Source: Candidatus Accumulibacter meliphilus | Lineage (GTDB): Bacteria; Pseudomonadota; Gammaproteobacteria; Burkholderiales; Rhodocyclaceae | NCBI GenBank assembly: GCA_003332265.1 | Contig: QPGA01000001.1 | Span: 141,358-205,357, forward strand | DNA: 64,000 nucleotides | Direction: 5' to 3' | Shown here: positions 20,190 through 29,587 of the stretch, in pieces | How positions within the stretch are numbered: the stretch's first letter is position 1 | How the letters are laid out: the number at the start of each line of letters is the position of its first letter | Translations under genes and position numbers: made by a program | The notes under the pieces: model-generated | What the model saw: only the letters and a program-made list of their open reading frames with translations | The model's database searches: none | Told to the model about the DNA's origin: nothing

Positions 20190-20349
20190 ATTCCGCCTCT
20201 TCTCTCAGACAGACCCAACCGCAAGCTTGCCTCGGCCGCCGGGCGACTATCGGAGCGGCGCTCCGGTCCACGAACGTGCTATGCTCGGCGGGTGATTTTT
20301 GCGCTGCTGAACCATGAAGCTCACGTGCGGAGGGGGACGAAGGGTGGTG

Positions 20350-21003
20350 ATGGCGACTCCTGATCATTATCGGATGATCCGTATGGGGTTTTCCATGATG
20401 CTGGCAACACTGTCTGCCAGCAGCCTGCTGTTCTCGCCGGCGCAGGCGGCAACCGTCGGCAACGTTTTCGTTTCCTACGTTGATGGCAGTCCCCGTTACG
20501 CCAGCCAGCGTCTCGATGCCAGCTACCGCTTGTTCATTCGCGGCAAGACCGTGCGCAGCAAGAGCCGCACGGCGCCGGGAATGACGAGCCGCGTCAGCCA
20601 GGAAGAGGGTCGGCGGCAGTTGACGCCGTTGATCGCGCATTTCGCTCGCCTCCATCAGGTGGCGCCGGAACTGGTCGCGGCAGTGGTGGCCGTCGAATCC
20701 GGCTTCAATCCCGCCGCTGTTTCGCCGGCAGGGGCCGTCGGTGCGATGCAGCTAATGCCGGCGACCGCCGCGCGCTACGGGGTCAGCAAGCGCACTGATC
20801 CGGCGCAGAACATCGATGCCGGGGTGCGCCACCTCAAGGACCTGCTCGGTCTGCATGGCGGCAACGTGGCCCTGGCTCTGGCCGCCTACAACGCCGGCCA
20901 GGGAGCGGTGGCCAGGAATGGCGACCGCATTCCGCCTTATCGCGAAACCATGCTCTATGTACCGGCGGTACTATCGGCAGTGGCACGGGGGAACAGGCCA
21001 TGA
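20350..21003 (+). CDS. lytic transglycosylase (SLT domain)
   Basis: About 217 residues from the ATG at 20350; an ATG at 20314 would add 12 residues and ATG 20386 would remove 12. A hydrophobic signal sequence ends SPAQAA. The SLT domain starts near HQVAPELVAAVVAVESGFNPAAVSPAGAVGAMQLMP, where the Glu in VESGFN is catalytic and GAMQLMPAT the second motif; ALAAYNAGQGAV is the third. It cleaves peptidoglycan in the periplasm. It overlaps gspG by 4 bases, so it is the first gene of the secretion operon and likely opens the cell wall for the apparatus. Confidence 0.9.
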   Translation: MATPDHYRMIRMGFSMMLATLSASSLLFSPAQAATVGNVFVSYVDGSPRYASQRLDASYRLFIRGKTVRSKSRTAPGMTSRVSQEEGRRQLTPLIAHFARLHQVAPELVAAVVAVESGFNPAAVSPAGAVGAMQLMPATAARYGVSKRTDPAQNIDAGVRHLKDLLGLHGGNVALALAAYNAGQGAVARNGDRIPPYRETMLYVPAVLSAVARGNRP

Positions 21004-21509
21004 GCAGAAGCTTGCATTTTAGTTGCAGAGATCGGAGCGATGACCGCGGCGGCGCGGCTGGCGCGGCGGCCAGTGCTGCCTCGCTTGCGCGCCACCGCCA
21101 GGCGCGTCCCGCCGCCGGCTTCACCCTGCTCGAACTGCTGGTGGTGGTGACCATCATTGGCCTGCTGGCGGCCTACGTCGGTCCGAAGTATTTCTCGCAG
21201 TTGGGGCGTTCCGAACAGGGGGTGGCCAAGGCGCAGGTGGAGGCCTTTGCACGTGCGCTCGACACCTATCGCCTGGAAGTCGGTCGCTACCCGACCAGCG
21301 AAGAGGGTCTCAACGCCTTGCTCAGCAAACCGCCCCGCGCCCCGCGCTGGAACGGCCCCTACTTGCAGAAGGCGGTGCCCGACGATCCCTGGGGGCACGC
21401 CTACCTCTATCGCTCGCCGGGCGCCACGAGCGACTTCGAGATCCTCTCATACGGCAAGGATGGCCAGCCTGGTGGGACCGGCGACGCCGCCGATGTCACC
21501 TATCAATGA
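21000..21509 (+). CDS. gspG: type II secretion major pseudopilin GspG
   Basis: 169 residues. Prepilin peptidase site AG/FTLLELLVVVTIIGLLAAYVGPKYF with the conserved Glu at mature position 5, preceded by an unusually long leader of about 40 residues rich in Ala, Gly and Arg. The C-terminal part has the family signature RYPTSEEGLNALLSKP...WNGPYLQ...DPWGHAYLYRSPG and the calcium-site region SYGKDGQPGGTGDAADV. It forms the pseudopilus shaft. Coupled to the transglycosylase by ATGA; gspF follows 18 bp later. Confidence 0.95.
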   Translation: MSRSLHFSCRDRSDDRGGAAGAAASAASLARHRQARPAAGFTLLELLVVVTIIGLLAAYVGPKYFSQLGRSEQGVAKAQVEAFARALDTYRLEVGRYPTSEEGLNALLSKPPRAPRWNGPYLQKAVPDDPWGHAYLYRSPGATSDFEILSYGKDGQPGGTGDAADVTYQ

Positions 21510-21527
21510 GACGCTGGCGGAGCGAGG

Positions 21528-22733
21528 ATGCGCTTTGAAGTTCGTGCCCTATCTCCCGACAACCTGATCGAGACGCACAGCGTCGAGGCCGCGGATGCCG
21601 GGGAGGTCGGCAGGCTGCTTCAGCAACGCCGGCTGCAGCCGCTGTCGATCAAGGCGGCAGGCGGCGTCGGCGTCGGCGAGGCGGCGCGCTTGCCGGGGCG
21701 TGGCAGCCGGGCTTTTTCGCTACTGCTCTTTAGTGCCGAGCTGCTGGCCTTGCTGGAAGCCGGCTTGAGCCTGGTCGAGACCTTTGAAGCCTTGCTCGAG
21801 AAGGAAAACTCAGCAATTGCGCGAGCGGTGCTCGAACGACTGATCGCCCAGCTGCGCGAAGGCCAGCGCTTTTCGGCGGCCCTGGCCGGGCAGCCTGAGG
21901 TCTTCCCGCCGCTCTACGTCGGCATCGTCAAGGCTGCCGAAGGGACCGGCGACCTGCCGCACGCCCTGGCGCGCTATATCGACTATCAGACGCGGCTCGA
22001 CGCCGTGCGCAGCAAGCTGCTCAGTGCGGCCATCTACCCGGCCATCCTGCTTGCTGTCGGTGCTGCGGTGACCGTCTTCCTGATGGCTTACGTCGTGCCT
22101 CGTTTCGCCGCCGTGTACCAGGGCAGCGGCCGTTCGCTGCCCTGGCTGTCACAGCTTTTGCTCGACTGGGGACAGCTGGTCAGCGAGAATGCCGACGCCG
22201 TGCTCGGGGGAGGGCTGGTTGTGGCCGCGGCGTTGTTTTTCTGGTTGCGGTACTTCATTCGCAGCGGTCGCTGGATCGTTTTCCTGACCCGCTTGCCGGG
22301 TGTCGGTGAGCGCATCCGGGTGATCGAGTTGTCACGCCTGTACCTGACCACCGGCATGCTGCTCGAAGGGGGGATCCCCATCCTGACGGCGCTCGATATC
22401 GTCGGCGACGCCGTTTCTCCGAAAACGCGCGATGCGCTGCGCGCGGCGCGCAGTTTTATCTCTGACGGCGGCGCCTTGTCGGAGGCCTTCGAACGCAGCG
22501 GCCTGGCGACGCCGGTCGCCCTGCGCCTGCTGCGCGTCGGCGAAAGGTCGGGGCAGATGGGCGCCATGCTGACCCGCTCGGCCCTGTTCTACGAAGGCGA
22601 GAGCGCGCGCTGGATAGAGCGCTTTGCCAAGGTTTTCGAGCCCGTGCTGATGACCGCCATCGGCCTCCTGGTCGGGCTGATCGTGGTGCTTCTGTACATG
22701 CCGATTTTCGACCTCGCGGGGGCGCTGCAATGA
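21528..22733 (+). CDS. gspF: type II secretion inner-membrane platform protein GspF
   Basis: 401 residues, the usual GspF/PilC length, with two repeated T2SSF domains (about 70-190 and 270-390) and three membrane segments (AAIYPAILLAVGAAVTVFLMAY; VLGGGLVVAAALFFWL; VLMTAIGLLVGLIVVLLYMPIF). Typical motifs: AKVFEPVLM and RLDAVRSKLLSAAIYP. It anchors the ATPase and the pseudopilus base. Its stop overlaps gspE by 4 bases. Confidence 0.95.
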   Translation: MRFEVRALSPDNLIETHSVEAADAGEVGRLLQQRRLQPLSIKAAGGVGVGEAARLPGRGSRAFSLLLFSAELLALLEAGLSLVETFEALLEKENSAIARAVLERLIAQLREGQRFSAALAGQPEVFPPLYVGIVKAAEGTGDLPHALARYIDYQTRLDAVRSKLLSAAIYPAILLAVGAAVTVFLMAYVVPRFAAVYQGSGRSLPWLSQLLLDWGQLVSENADAVLGGGLVVAAALFFWLRYFIRSGRWIVFLTRLPGVGERIRVIELSRLYLTTGMLLEGGIPILTALDIVGDAVSPKTRDALRAARSFISDGGALSEAFERSGLATPVALRLLRVGERSGQMGAMLTRSALFYEGESARWIERFAKVFEPVLMTAIGLLVGLIVVLLYMPIFDLAGALQ

Positions 22734-24442
22734 ACGTCGCCGGCGAGCAGAGCGGCGAAAGTCTCGACGATGCCCTGCTGCAGAAGGGCAGGAGCCTGGC
22801 GCGGCTGTCCGGGCGCTCGCTGCTCAGCGAGCTCGCAGCGCTGACCGCCAGTGAACCGCGCCAGCTGGTCGACGCTCTGGCGCGGCGCTTTCAGCTGCTG
22901 GTCATGGATACCACCGAGATGCTCGCCTGTGGCACGGCTTTCGACCTGCTGCCGATGGTCAAGGCGCAGCAGCGCGGCTGTGTGCTGCTGCGCTCGCTGC
23001 CCAGCAGCGGCGAGGGGGCTGAAACCCAGCTCATCGCCGTCATCGCCGATCCCTTTGACAGCGACTGCATGGTTTGGCTGAGCAGCCTGGCCGCTGCGCC
23101 GCTGCACTACTGCCTGGCACTGGCGGCCGACATCCAGGCCTATCTGTCGAAGCATGAGGAATCGCTGCATGCCGTGCAGTCGCTGGTGCACGATAGCGCC
23201 AGCAGCGCCGAGAATTCGCGGAGCGCCGAAGTGCTCAGTTTTGCGTCGCTCAGCGAAGCCTCGAGCCCGGCTGTCAAGCTCGTTAATTCGACCGTCTATG
23301 ACGCGGTACGGGCGGCGGCGAGCGACGTGCATCTCGAGAGCACGCCGACCGGCATTACCATCAAGTATCGCCTCGACGGGGTACTCGACACGGTCGCGCA
23401 GATCAGTGGCGTGGCCCTCGCCGAGCAAGTGGTGTCGCGCCTGAAAGTGCTCGCCGAACTCGATATCGGCGAGCGGCGAACGCCACAGGACGGCAGCTTT
23501 CGAGTTCAGGTGGCCGGTCGCGACATCGACCTGCGGGTGTCGATCATGCCCAGCATTCATGGCGAGGATGCGGTCGTGCGCATCCTCGACAAGCGTGGCG
23601 TCATCGAGGCGCACGGATCGCTGACCCTGGACCTGCTGGGCTTCGACGCACTTTCGCTGAAAGCCCTGCGGCGTCTGGTCGAAGAACCCTACGGGATGTT
23701 GCTGGTGACCGGTCCGACCGGCTCGGGGAAGACCACCACCCTGTACGGCGCCATTTCCGAGATCAATAGCGGTCGCGACAAGATCATCACCATCGAAGAC
23801 CCGGTCGAGTACCAGCTGTCCGGCGTCTTGCAGATTCCCGTCAACGACAAGAAAGGCCTGACTTTCGCGCGCGGCCTGCGCTCGATCCTGCGCCACGATC
23901 CCGACAAGATCATGATTGGCGAAATCCGTGACCGCGAAACTGCCGAGATCGCCGTGCAGTCGGCGCTGACTGGGCATCTGGTGTTGACCACCGTGCATGC
24001 CAACAATGTTTTCGATGTTTTCGGTCGTTTCACGCACATGGGCATCGACCCCTACGCCTTTGCCTCGGCGCTGAACGGCATCTGGGCGCAACGTCTGCTG
24101 CGCGTCAACTGCGCGCGCTGCAGCGAAGCCTATACGCCCGGCGAAGCGGAGCTCGAACGCTTCGTCATCGCCGCCGATGCGCTGGCGGATTTCGATTTCC
24201 GCCGCGGCAGCGGCTGCGGCGACTGTCGAGGTAGCGGTTATCGCGGGCGCAAGGCGATCGCCGAGATACTGAATCTGAACGACGAGTTGCGCGAGTTGAT
24301 CATCGAAAAACGTCCGCTCAGACAGCTCAAGGAAGTCGCCTACCGCAACGGCACACGCAGCCTGACCGAAGCCGCGCTGCGTCTGGTCGCCAGCGGCGAG
24401 ACCACCCTCGAGGAGCTGCACCGTGTCACGCTTTCGCGCTAG
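22730..24442 (+). CDS. gspE: type II secretion ATPase GspE
   Basis: 570 residues. N-terminal GspE/MshE-type domain, then the hexameric ATPase core: Walker A GPTGSGKTTTLYG (about residue 328), Asp box IEDPVEYQL, Walker B region LRHDPDKIMIGEIRDRETAEIA, His box TGHLVLTTVHANN. A zinc-binding tetracysteine (CARCSEAY... GCGDCRGSGYRG) is kept near the C-terminus. It powers pseudopilus assembly from the cytoplasm. The 3' end overlaps the next gene by 20 bp. Confidence 0.96.
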   Translation: MNVAGEQSGESLDDALLQKGRSLARLSGRSLLSELAALTASEPRQLVDALARRFQLLVMDTTEMLACGTAFDLLPMVKAQQRGCVLLRSLPSSGEGAETQLIAVIADPFDSDCMVWLSSLAAAPLHYCLALAADIQAYLSKHEESLHAVQSLVHDSASSAENSRSAEVLSFASLSEASSPAVKLVNSTVYDAVRAAASDVHLESTPTGITIKYRLDGVLDTVAQISGVALAEQVVSRLKVLAELDIGERRTPQDGSFRVQVAGRDIDLRVSIMPSIHGEDAVVRILDKRGVIEAHGSLTLDLLGFDALSLKALRRLVEEPYGMLLVTGPTGSGKTTTLYGAISEINSGRDKIITIEDPVEYQLSGVLQIPVNDKKGLTFARGLRSILRHDPDKIMIGEIRDRETAEIAVQSALTGHLVLTTVHANNVFDVFGRFTHMGIDPYAFASALNGIWAQRLLRVNCARCSEAYTPGEAELERFVIAADALADFDFRRGSGCGDCRGSGYRGRKAIAEILNLNDELRELIIEKRPLRQLKEVAYRNGTRSLTEAALRLVASGETTLEELHRVTLSR

Positions 24443-25316
24443 ACGACTGCTGCTCGGCTGCAGCGCGAGCGACCTCGTCCTCCTGGCCGAGCCGGAAGCG
24501 ACTACGGACGCACCGCAGCTTCTGGCGGCACTGGCTGTCGCCGCCCCTGCCGCGGCGACAGCCAGCGCCGTCACGGCAGCCTTGGGCGCGGCCCTGGCAG
24601 GGCTGCAGCCTGCGCCGCTGGCAGCCGCCGACCAGGCGCCGGCTGGCGCGCAGTCCGCCGTGCAGTCCCACTTCTTGAGCGTTACGCTTGATGACGGTCT
24701 GGTCAGGAGTTTCGTCGTCACGCCGCCACGTGGCGCGCAAGGGCTGCGCGAATTGCGTGCCACGGCGGCAGCCCGCTTTGCGGGGCTCTATGGCGAGTCG
24801 GCCGAGCATTGGCTGCTGGTTGGCGACTGGCATGCGAGCTCCCCGTTCATCGTCTGCGCGCTGCCGCGGGCGCTTTATCGGGCGCTCGATCAGTGGGCGC
24901 AGGCGCATTCCTGGCGGCTCGATTCAATGGCTCCGGCGCTGGTCCGCGTCTGCAATCGCCTCTGCGCATCGATTCCGAGCGACGGCTGGCTGCTGGTCGG
25001 CTTCGGGCAGACGCTGAGTTTGCTCAATCTCTGCAACGACCAGATCGCCAGTACGCGCAGCCTGCCCTTGCCCGGCGTCCCGGATTTCGCCGCTCTGGAA
25101 ACCCTGTTGGCTCAGGAGCGCCTGCGCAGCCCGGATCAGGGTGCGAGCGGCAGACAGCAGTCGCTGTTGTGGGCGGGCGCGGCCGACTGGCTGCCGCTAG
25201 CAAGCCACATGGCCGGCCTCGAGTCGCGGACGATTCGCCTGCCTGACGCTGGGGCGCCAGCTGGCGCCGGAAGCTCGGCAGCCACACAGCTGGCGCTTGC
25301 CGGGAGGTGCTCATGA
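24423..25316 (+). CDS. PilM/GspL-like assembly protein (divergent)
   Basis: 297 residues from a GTG inside the end of gspE. No clear database-type motif, but position between the ATPase and two small single-span proteins, and a pattern of alternating strands (LSVTLDDGLVRSFVVTP; WLLVGDWHASSPFIVCALP; GWLLVGFGQTLSLLNLCND) resemble an actin-like cytoplasmic PilM or the GspL cytodomain. An Ala/Pro-rich stretch at about 30-80 looks like a linker. No membrane segment is evident. The assignment rests on context; the family name is inference. It overlaps the following ATG by 3 bases. Confidence 0.6.
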   Translation: MSRFRARRLLLGCSASDLVLLAEPEATTDAPQLLAALAVAAPAAATASAVTAALGAALAGLQPAPLAAADQAPAGAQSAVQSHFLSVTLDDGLVRSFVVTPPRGAQGLRELRATAAARFAGLYGESAEHWLLVGDWHASSPFIVCALPRALYRALDQWAQAHSWRLDSMAPALVRVCNRLCASIPSDGWLLVGFGQTLSLLNLCNDQIASTRSLPLPGVPDFAALETLLAQERLRSPDQGASGRQQSLLWAGAADWLPLASHMAGLESRTIRLPDAGAPAGAGSSAATQLALAGRCS

Positions 25317-25918
25317 AGCCCCTGAACATCGATTTCGTCGTCCGTCGGCCCTGGCAGCAGCCCCTGGCCACGCGCAGCCGGGCGATTCTGATCGCCCTTG
25401 GCGGGGTGGCGGTGCTTGCCGCCGCAGCGCTGGCCTGGCAAGTGCTACAGCTCGAACGGCAGCTCGCTGAAAGCGCGCAGGCGATCGCTCGGGCAGGCCA
25501 GGAAGTTGCCGGCCATACGCCGCCGCCGCGACCGCCGCTGTTCTTGTCCGCCGCGCAGGTGCTGGCCATCAACGCCGCCATCGGGCAATTGAATACGCCG
25601 TGGCCGGCGCTGCTCGACGCTTTCGAGAGCGTGGCCAGCGCAGACATTGCGCTGCTGCAGATCGAGCCCGATTACCGGCGGCGCCTGGTCAAGGGGGTCG
25701 CCGAAGCCATGAATCACCAGACGATGCTCGACTATCTGGCCGCGCTGGGGGCGGCCGCGCCTTTTGCCCGGGCGCTGGTGATCAAACAGGAAATCAACGA
25801 CAAGGACCCCAACCGGCCGCTGCGCTTCAGTTTCGAGGCCCTGTTCGACGATACGCCAGGCAAGGGCCCGGCCAGCGACCGCGCGACGCCGCAGGCGCGT
25901 CCCCGGGAGCGCCGGTGA
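25313..25918 (+). CDS. PilN-like inner-membrane protein
   Basis: 201 residues. One N-terminal membrane segment (ILIALGGVAVLAAAALAWQVL, about residues 25-45), then a coiled-coil stretch (LERQLAESAQAIARA) and a small alpha/beta periplasmic domain. This topology, with a cytoplasmic tail that ends before the membrane and a ferredoxin-like periplasmic part, is that of PilN/GspL C-terminal halves. ATG at 25313 with GGGAGG upstream. It overlaps the next gene (GTGA). Named by topology and position only. Confidence 0.6.
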   Translation: MKPLNIDFVVRRPWQQPLATRSRAILIALGGVAVLAAAALAWQVLQLERQLAESAQAIARAGQEVAGHTPPPRPPLFLSAAQVLAINAAIGQLNTPWPALLDAFESVASADIALLQIEPDYRRRLVKGVAEAMNHQTMLDYLAALGAAAPFARALVIKQEINDKDPNRPLRFSFEALFDDTPGKGPASDRATPQARPRERR

Positions 25919-26556
25919 AGCGCGTCTCGCTGCTCGTCGACCGCCTCGACCGCCTGCGCCTGAGCGCCGAGATCGGCTTGCACCGGCATGGGCCGTGGTG
26001 GCTGCTTCTGGCGCTGAGCTTCTGCTTGCTGCTTGTCCTGGCCGCAACACTCCTGCCGGCGCTGCATGCCGAGCTGGCGGCGGCGCAGGGCAGTCTGCGC
26101 GCCTTGCAGGCGCGCGCGGCGAACGGCGAGCCGCCGGCCGCGCCGGAATCGGCCTCCGAACGTCACTACCAGGCGTTTCAGGAGGTTCTCGCCGAAGAAA
26201 GTCAGGTTCTCGCCAGTATCCAGGCGGTGCTCGACCTGGTGGCCAGTCATCAGTTGCTGAGCACGCGCGCCGAGTACCAGCGTGGCCGTGACCTGCAGGC
26301 GCAAGCCGATACCCTGCAGATGATCGTGCCGGTGCGTGGGCGCTACGCCGATATTCGTCGCTGGATCGAAGAGATCCTGGCCACACAGCCCTTCGTTGCG
26401 GTCGATGAACTGGGATTCAAGCGCGATGAAATTGCGCGCAACGAGGTCGAGGCCAGGGTCCGCCTGAGCATCTGGCATCATCGGGCGCAGCCGGCAAAGG
26501 GCCTTGGCGTGCTCGCTGCGGACGCGACGGAGCGGGCGGATGAGGTGAATCGATGA
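25915..26556 (+). CDS. PilO/GspM-like inner-membrane protein
   Basis: 213 residues from a GTG overlapping the previous stop. One membrane segment (WWLLLALSFCLLLVLAATLLP, about 28-48), a helical coiled-coil stretch (LHAELAAAQGSLRALQARA) and a C-terminal alpha/beta domain (QADTLQMIVPVRGRYADIRRWIEEIL), the layout of PilO, the partner of PilN. The upstream open frame in the same phase is a shadow of the PilN-like gene. It overlaps the next ATG by 4 bases. Confidence 0.6.
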   Translation: MKRVSLLVDRLDRLRLSAEIGLHRHGPWWLLLALSFCLLLVLAATLLPALHAELAAAQGSLRALQARAANGEPPAAPESASERHYQAFQEVLAEESQVLASIQAVLDLVASHQLLSTRAEYQRGRDLQAQADTLQMIVPVRGRYADIRRWIEEILATQPFVAVDELGFKRDEIARNEVEARVRLSIWHHRAQPAKGLGVLAADATERADEVNR

Positions 26557-27146
26557 ATCGGCGTCGCTTGCTGCTCCTTGCCCTGCTGCTGCTTGCTGCC
26601 TGGCTGGCGCTGTTCGGCGACAAGACGCCGCCGGACAGCTCGCGCGGCGAAGTCGTGGCGCCGACTTCGCCGCGCGCTGAGCCCGCGCCCAGCTCCGAGA
26701 GCAGGCTGGCAGCGCGCAGGCCGGTCGACAGTCGCTCGGCGCGGTCGCCGACGCGCGCCGGCAATGCGGCCGCAAATGTCGAAATCGCGGCCCTGATTCC
26801 GCGCGCACAATTGATTCCCGGCGCCACTGATGGGCGTGCAAGCCGCGATCTGTTTCCGTCGCTGAGCTGGACGCCGCTGCCACCGGCGATGTCCGTGAGC
26901 TCGGCAATGTCCGCAAGAACACTCGCACCAATGGCACCGCCGCCCCCATTCCTGTACCTTGGCAACAAATTCGAAGCTGGGCGCTGGGAGGCTTTCCTCG
27001 CACGCGGCGAACAGGTGTTCATTGTTCGCGAGGGGACGAGGCTTGAACGAGACTACCGGGTCAAGGCCATTACCCCGTCCACCCTGACCTTGATCTACCT
27101 GCCGCTGAAGCAGGCGCAGAGCATATCGATCGGAGGATCACCATAG
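26553..27146 (+). CDS. PilP/GspC-like periplasmic linker protein
   Basis: 197 residues. N-terminal membrane anchor (LLLLALLLLAAWLALFG), a long Pro/Ala/Ser/Arg-rich linker (about 25-125), and a small beta domain at the end (FLYLGNKFEAGRWEAFLARGEQVFIVREGTRLERDYRVKAITPSTLTLIYLPL). That last domain has the homology-region pattern shared by PilP and GspC, which connect the inner-membrane platform to the secretin. The stop overlaps the GTG of the secretin gene by one base. Assignment is by domain pattern and position. Confidence 0.65.
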   Translation: MNRRRLLLLALLLLAAWLALFGDKTPPDSSRGEVVAPTSPRAEPAPSSESRLAARRPVDSRSARSPTRAGNAAANVEIAALIPRAQLIPGATDGRASRDLFPSLSWTPLPPAMSVSSAMSARTLAPMAPPPPFLYLGNKFEAGRWEAFLARGEQVFIVREGTRLERDYRVKAITPSTLTLIYLPLKQAQSISIGGSP

Positions 27147-29584
27147 TGAGCAAGGAGAGGTCGGGCACACGCGCAGCACCGCCAGGCTGGCGGCGTTGCT
27201 GCCTGAGCGTGGCCGCGGCCCTGGTGCTGGCCGGTTGCGCTGCGCAGACCGCGTTTACCGAGGGGCAGGAGCTGTTGGCCGCTGAACAGGTCGACGCCGG
27301 GCTGGCCAGAATTCAGGAGGCGATCAAGCTTGAACCGGGTTCTGCGGAGTATCGCATCGCCTATGCACGGGCGCAGGAACGCTACGTCAAGGCCAGCCTG
27401 GAGGCCGGCGAACGCGCCCTGGCGGACGCCAGTTACGAGGCCGCCGATCTTGCTTTTCGGCGTGCACTGGTGCTGCAAGCGGGTAATGAGCGGGCGCTCA
27501 CCGGGCTGCAGTTGGTGGCTGCTGCGCGTCGGCATGAACTCCTCTACAGCGAAGCGCTGGCCGCCTGGAGGCGGGCCGACAGCGAAGCGGCGCTGGCCAG
27601 CCTGCGCACGATTCTCGTGGCCAATCCGCAGCACTCGCGGGCGCTGGATTTGCAGCGCGTTATTGACAGCAGCGCTGCGCGCGTCGTCAAGGAATCGGCG
27701 CTGGCGGTGGCCTACCGCAAGCCGATCAGCATCGAGTTCAAGGACACGCCGCTAAAAACTGTTTTTGAAGTGATTTCGCGTACCTCGGGGCTGAACTTCG
27801 TTTTCGACAAGGATTTGCGCGCCGATCAGAAAGTCACCATTTTCCTGCGCAACAGCACCATCGAGGCAGCAATCAACCTGGTGCTGCTGACCAACCAGCT
27901 CGAGCAGCGCGTCCTCGATGGCAACTCGATCCTGATCTATCCGAACACCCCGCTCAAACAGCGCGACTACCAGGCCTTGACGGTGAGAACCTTCTATCTG
28001 GCGAATTCGGACGCCAAGACCGTCGCCACTACCTTGAAGACGATCCTCAAGAGCCGGGATATCGTGGTCGACGAGAAACTGAATCTGCTGATGATTCGCG
28101 ACAGCCCGGAAGCGGTTCGCGTAGCCGAGAAACTGGTTGCCTTGCAGGACGTGCCGGAGCCCGAGGTGATGCTCGAAGTGGAGATCCTCGAGGTCAAACG
28201 CTCCCGTCTTCGCGACCTGGGGGTCAACTGGCCGAACAACCTGGCGCTGACCCCGCTGCCGTCGGCCGATGGTGGCCAGCTGACCTTGAACGATCTGCGC
28301 AATCTCAACTCGTCGAGCATTGGGGCCACCGTCGGCCCGGTCATCATTCGCGCCAATCAGCTCGATTCCGATGTCAACCTGCTGGCCAACCCGCGGATTC
28401 GCGCGCGCAACCGCGAGAAAGCCAAGATTCTGATTGGCGAACGGGTGCCCAACATCACCTCGACGGCCACCTCGACAGGCTTTGTCTCCGAATCGATCAC
28501 TTACATCGATGTCGGCCTCAAGCTGGACATCGAACCGACGATTTACCTGGACAACGAAGTGGCCATCAAAGTGACCCTCGAGGTCAGCAACATCGTCGAT
28601 CAGGTGGAGACCAAATCGGGGACCGTTGCCTATCGCATCGGCACGCGCACGGCGACCAGCGTCCTGCGTCTCAAGGACGGCGAGAACCAGCTGCTTGCCG
28701 GTTTGATCAGCGACGAAGACCGCCGGACTGCCGACAAGGTGCCGTTCCTGGGGGATATTCCCGTGCTCGGTCGACTGTTCGGAGGGCATCGCGAGGAGGG
28801 AATCAAGACCGAGATCGTGCTCTCCATCACTCCCCGGGTGCTGCGTAACATCCAGCGCCCGGAGGCCTATCTTGCCGAGTTCGATGGCGGCACCGAGAGC
28901 AATTTCCGCAGCCGGCCCGCTGCTCGGGGAGCGGCAGTGGCCGGTGCCTCGGGCGCGGTCGCCCGTAGCGGGTGGCCACTGAGCCCGGTGGGCCTGTCGA
29001 CGGCTGCCAGCGGCGCTCAGCCGGCGGCGACGGCCAACTCCGCAGGCATCCAGACGGCTCCGGATGCCCAGGCCGCCCAGGCCGCCCAGGCCGCCCAGGC
29101 CGCCCAGACCGCCCAGACCGCCCAGGGCGCACAGACCGCCGAGATTACTCCGGCGGCGGTCGCCGCCGCTGGTGGGGCGCAGCTGCTCTGGCAGGGCCCG
29201 ACGCAACTCGGCACCGGTGACAGCTTTGCCTTGCAGCTGCTCATGCAGGCTGATCAGCCGGTGGTCAGCCTGCCGCTGGCGATCGCTTTCGATCCGCGCG
29301 TGGTGCAGGTCGCCGACGTCAGCGAGGGGGGCTTCCTCCGCCAGAATGGCGGCGAGACCAGCTTCACCTATCGCGTCGATCCCGGTGGACAGGTGCTGAT
29401 TACCGGGACCCGTTCGGGGGTCGGTGGCGCGACCTTGCAGGACGTGGTGGCGACGCTCAATTTCCGTGCCGTGGCGCCCGGCGACGCGAAGATCGAGCTG
29501 ATTACCATCGCTCCTGTTGGCTCGGGCGGCTCGGCGATCAAGGCCAAAATGCCGCCGGCGCACCCCTTGACCGTTGTCCAGTGA
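27146..29584 (+). CDS. gspD: GspD/PilQ-type secretin with C-terminal cohesin-like domain
   Basis: 812 residues, GTG start. Lipoprotein signal with LAGC (Cys31), a TPR-like helical section (about 35-190), an STN/N0-like domain (ISIEFKDTPLKTVFEVISRTSGLNFVFD), an N1 domain, and the secretin barrel with VPNITSTATSTGFVSESITYIDVGLKLDIEPTI and the closing VPFLGDIPVLGRLFGGHREEGIKTEIVLSITPRVL motif. Unusual is what follows: a linker with a 9-bp tandem repeat coding AQA/AQT units, then about 130 residues (LGTGDSFALQLLMQADQPVVSLPLAIAFDP...) that look like a cohesin-type beta sandwich. It forms the outer-membrane pore; the extra domain would lie at one end of the channel. Confidence 0.93.
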   Translation: MSKERSGTRAAPPGWRRCCLSVAAALVLAGCAAQTAFTEGQELLAAEQVDAGLARIQEAIKLEPGSAEYRIAYARAQERYVKASLEAGERALADASYEAADLAFRRALVLQAGNERALTGLQLVAAARRHELLYSEALAAWRRADSEAALASLRTILVANPQHSRALDLQRVIDSSAARVVKESALAVAYRKPISIEFKDTPLKTVFEVISRTSGLNFVFDKDLRADQKVTIFLRNSTIEAAINLVLLTNQLEQRVLDGNSILIYPNTPLKQRDYQALTVRTFYLANSDAKTVATTLKTILKSRDIVVDEKLNLLMIRDSPEAVRVAEKLVALQDVPEPEVMLEVEILEVKRSRLRDLGVNWPNNLALTPLPSADGGQLTLNDLRNLNSSSIGATVGPVIIRANQLDSDVNLLANPRIRARNREKAKILIGERVPNITSTATSTGFVSESITYIDVGLKLDIEPTIYLDNEVAIKVTLEVSNIVDQVETKSGTVAYRIGTRTATSVLRLKDGENQLLAGLISDEDRRTADKVPFLGDIPVLGRLFGGHREEGIKTEIVLSITPRVLRNIQRPEAYLAEFDGGTESNFRSRPAARGAAVAGASGAVARSGWPLSPVGLSTAASGAQPAATANSAGIQTAPDAQAAQAAQAAQAAQTAQTAQGAQTAEITPAAVAAAGGAQLLWQGPTQLGTGDSFALQLLMQADQPVVSLPLAIAFDPRVVQVADVSEGGFLRQNGGETSFTYRVDPGGQVLITGTRSGVGGATLQDVVATLNFRAVAPGDAKIELITIAPVGSGGSAIKAKMPPAHPLTVVQ
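29065..29136 (+). repeat. 9-bp tandem repeat in the secretin linker
   Basis: About seven or eight units of GCCCAGGCC, drifting to GCCCAGACC, coding alternating Ala-Gln-Ala / Ala-Gln-Thr. In frame, so copy number can change without breaking the protein; it only alters linker length before the cohesin-like domain. Confidence 0.85.
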
Positions 29585-29587
29585 GCA

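Noticed and set aside
22589..24763. 724-residue open frame on the minus strand across gspF and gspE
   Set aside because: It mirrors the codon phase of real T2SS genes, is GC-driven, and has no recognisable motif; the plus-strand genes are certain.
29065..29136. Short regular repeat considered as a CRISPR array
   Set aside because: Nine-base units without spacers, in frame inside the secretin gene.
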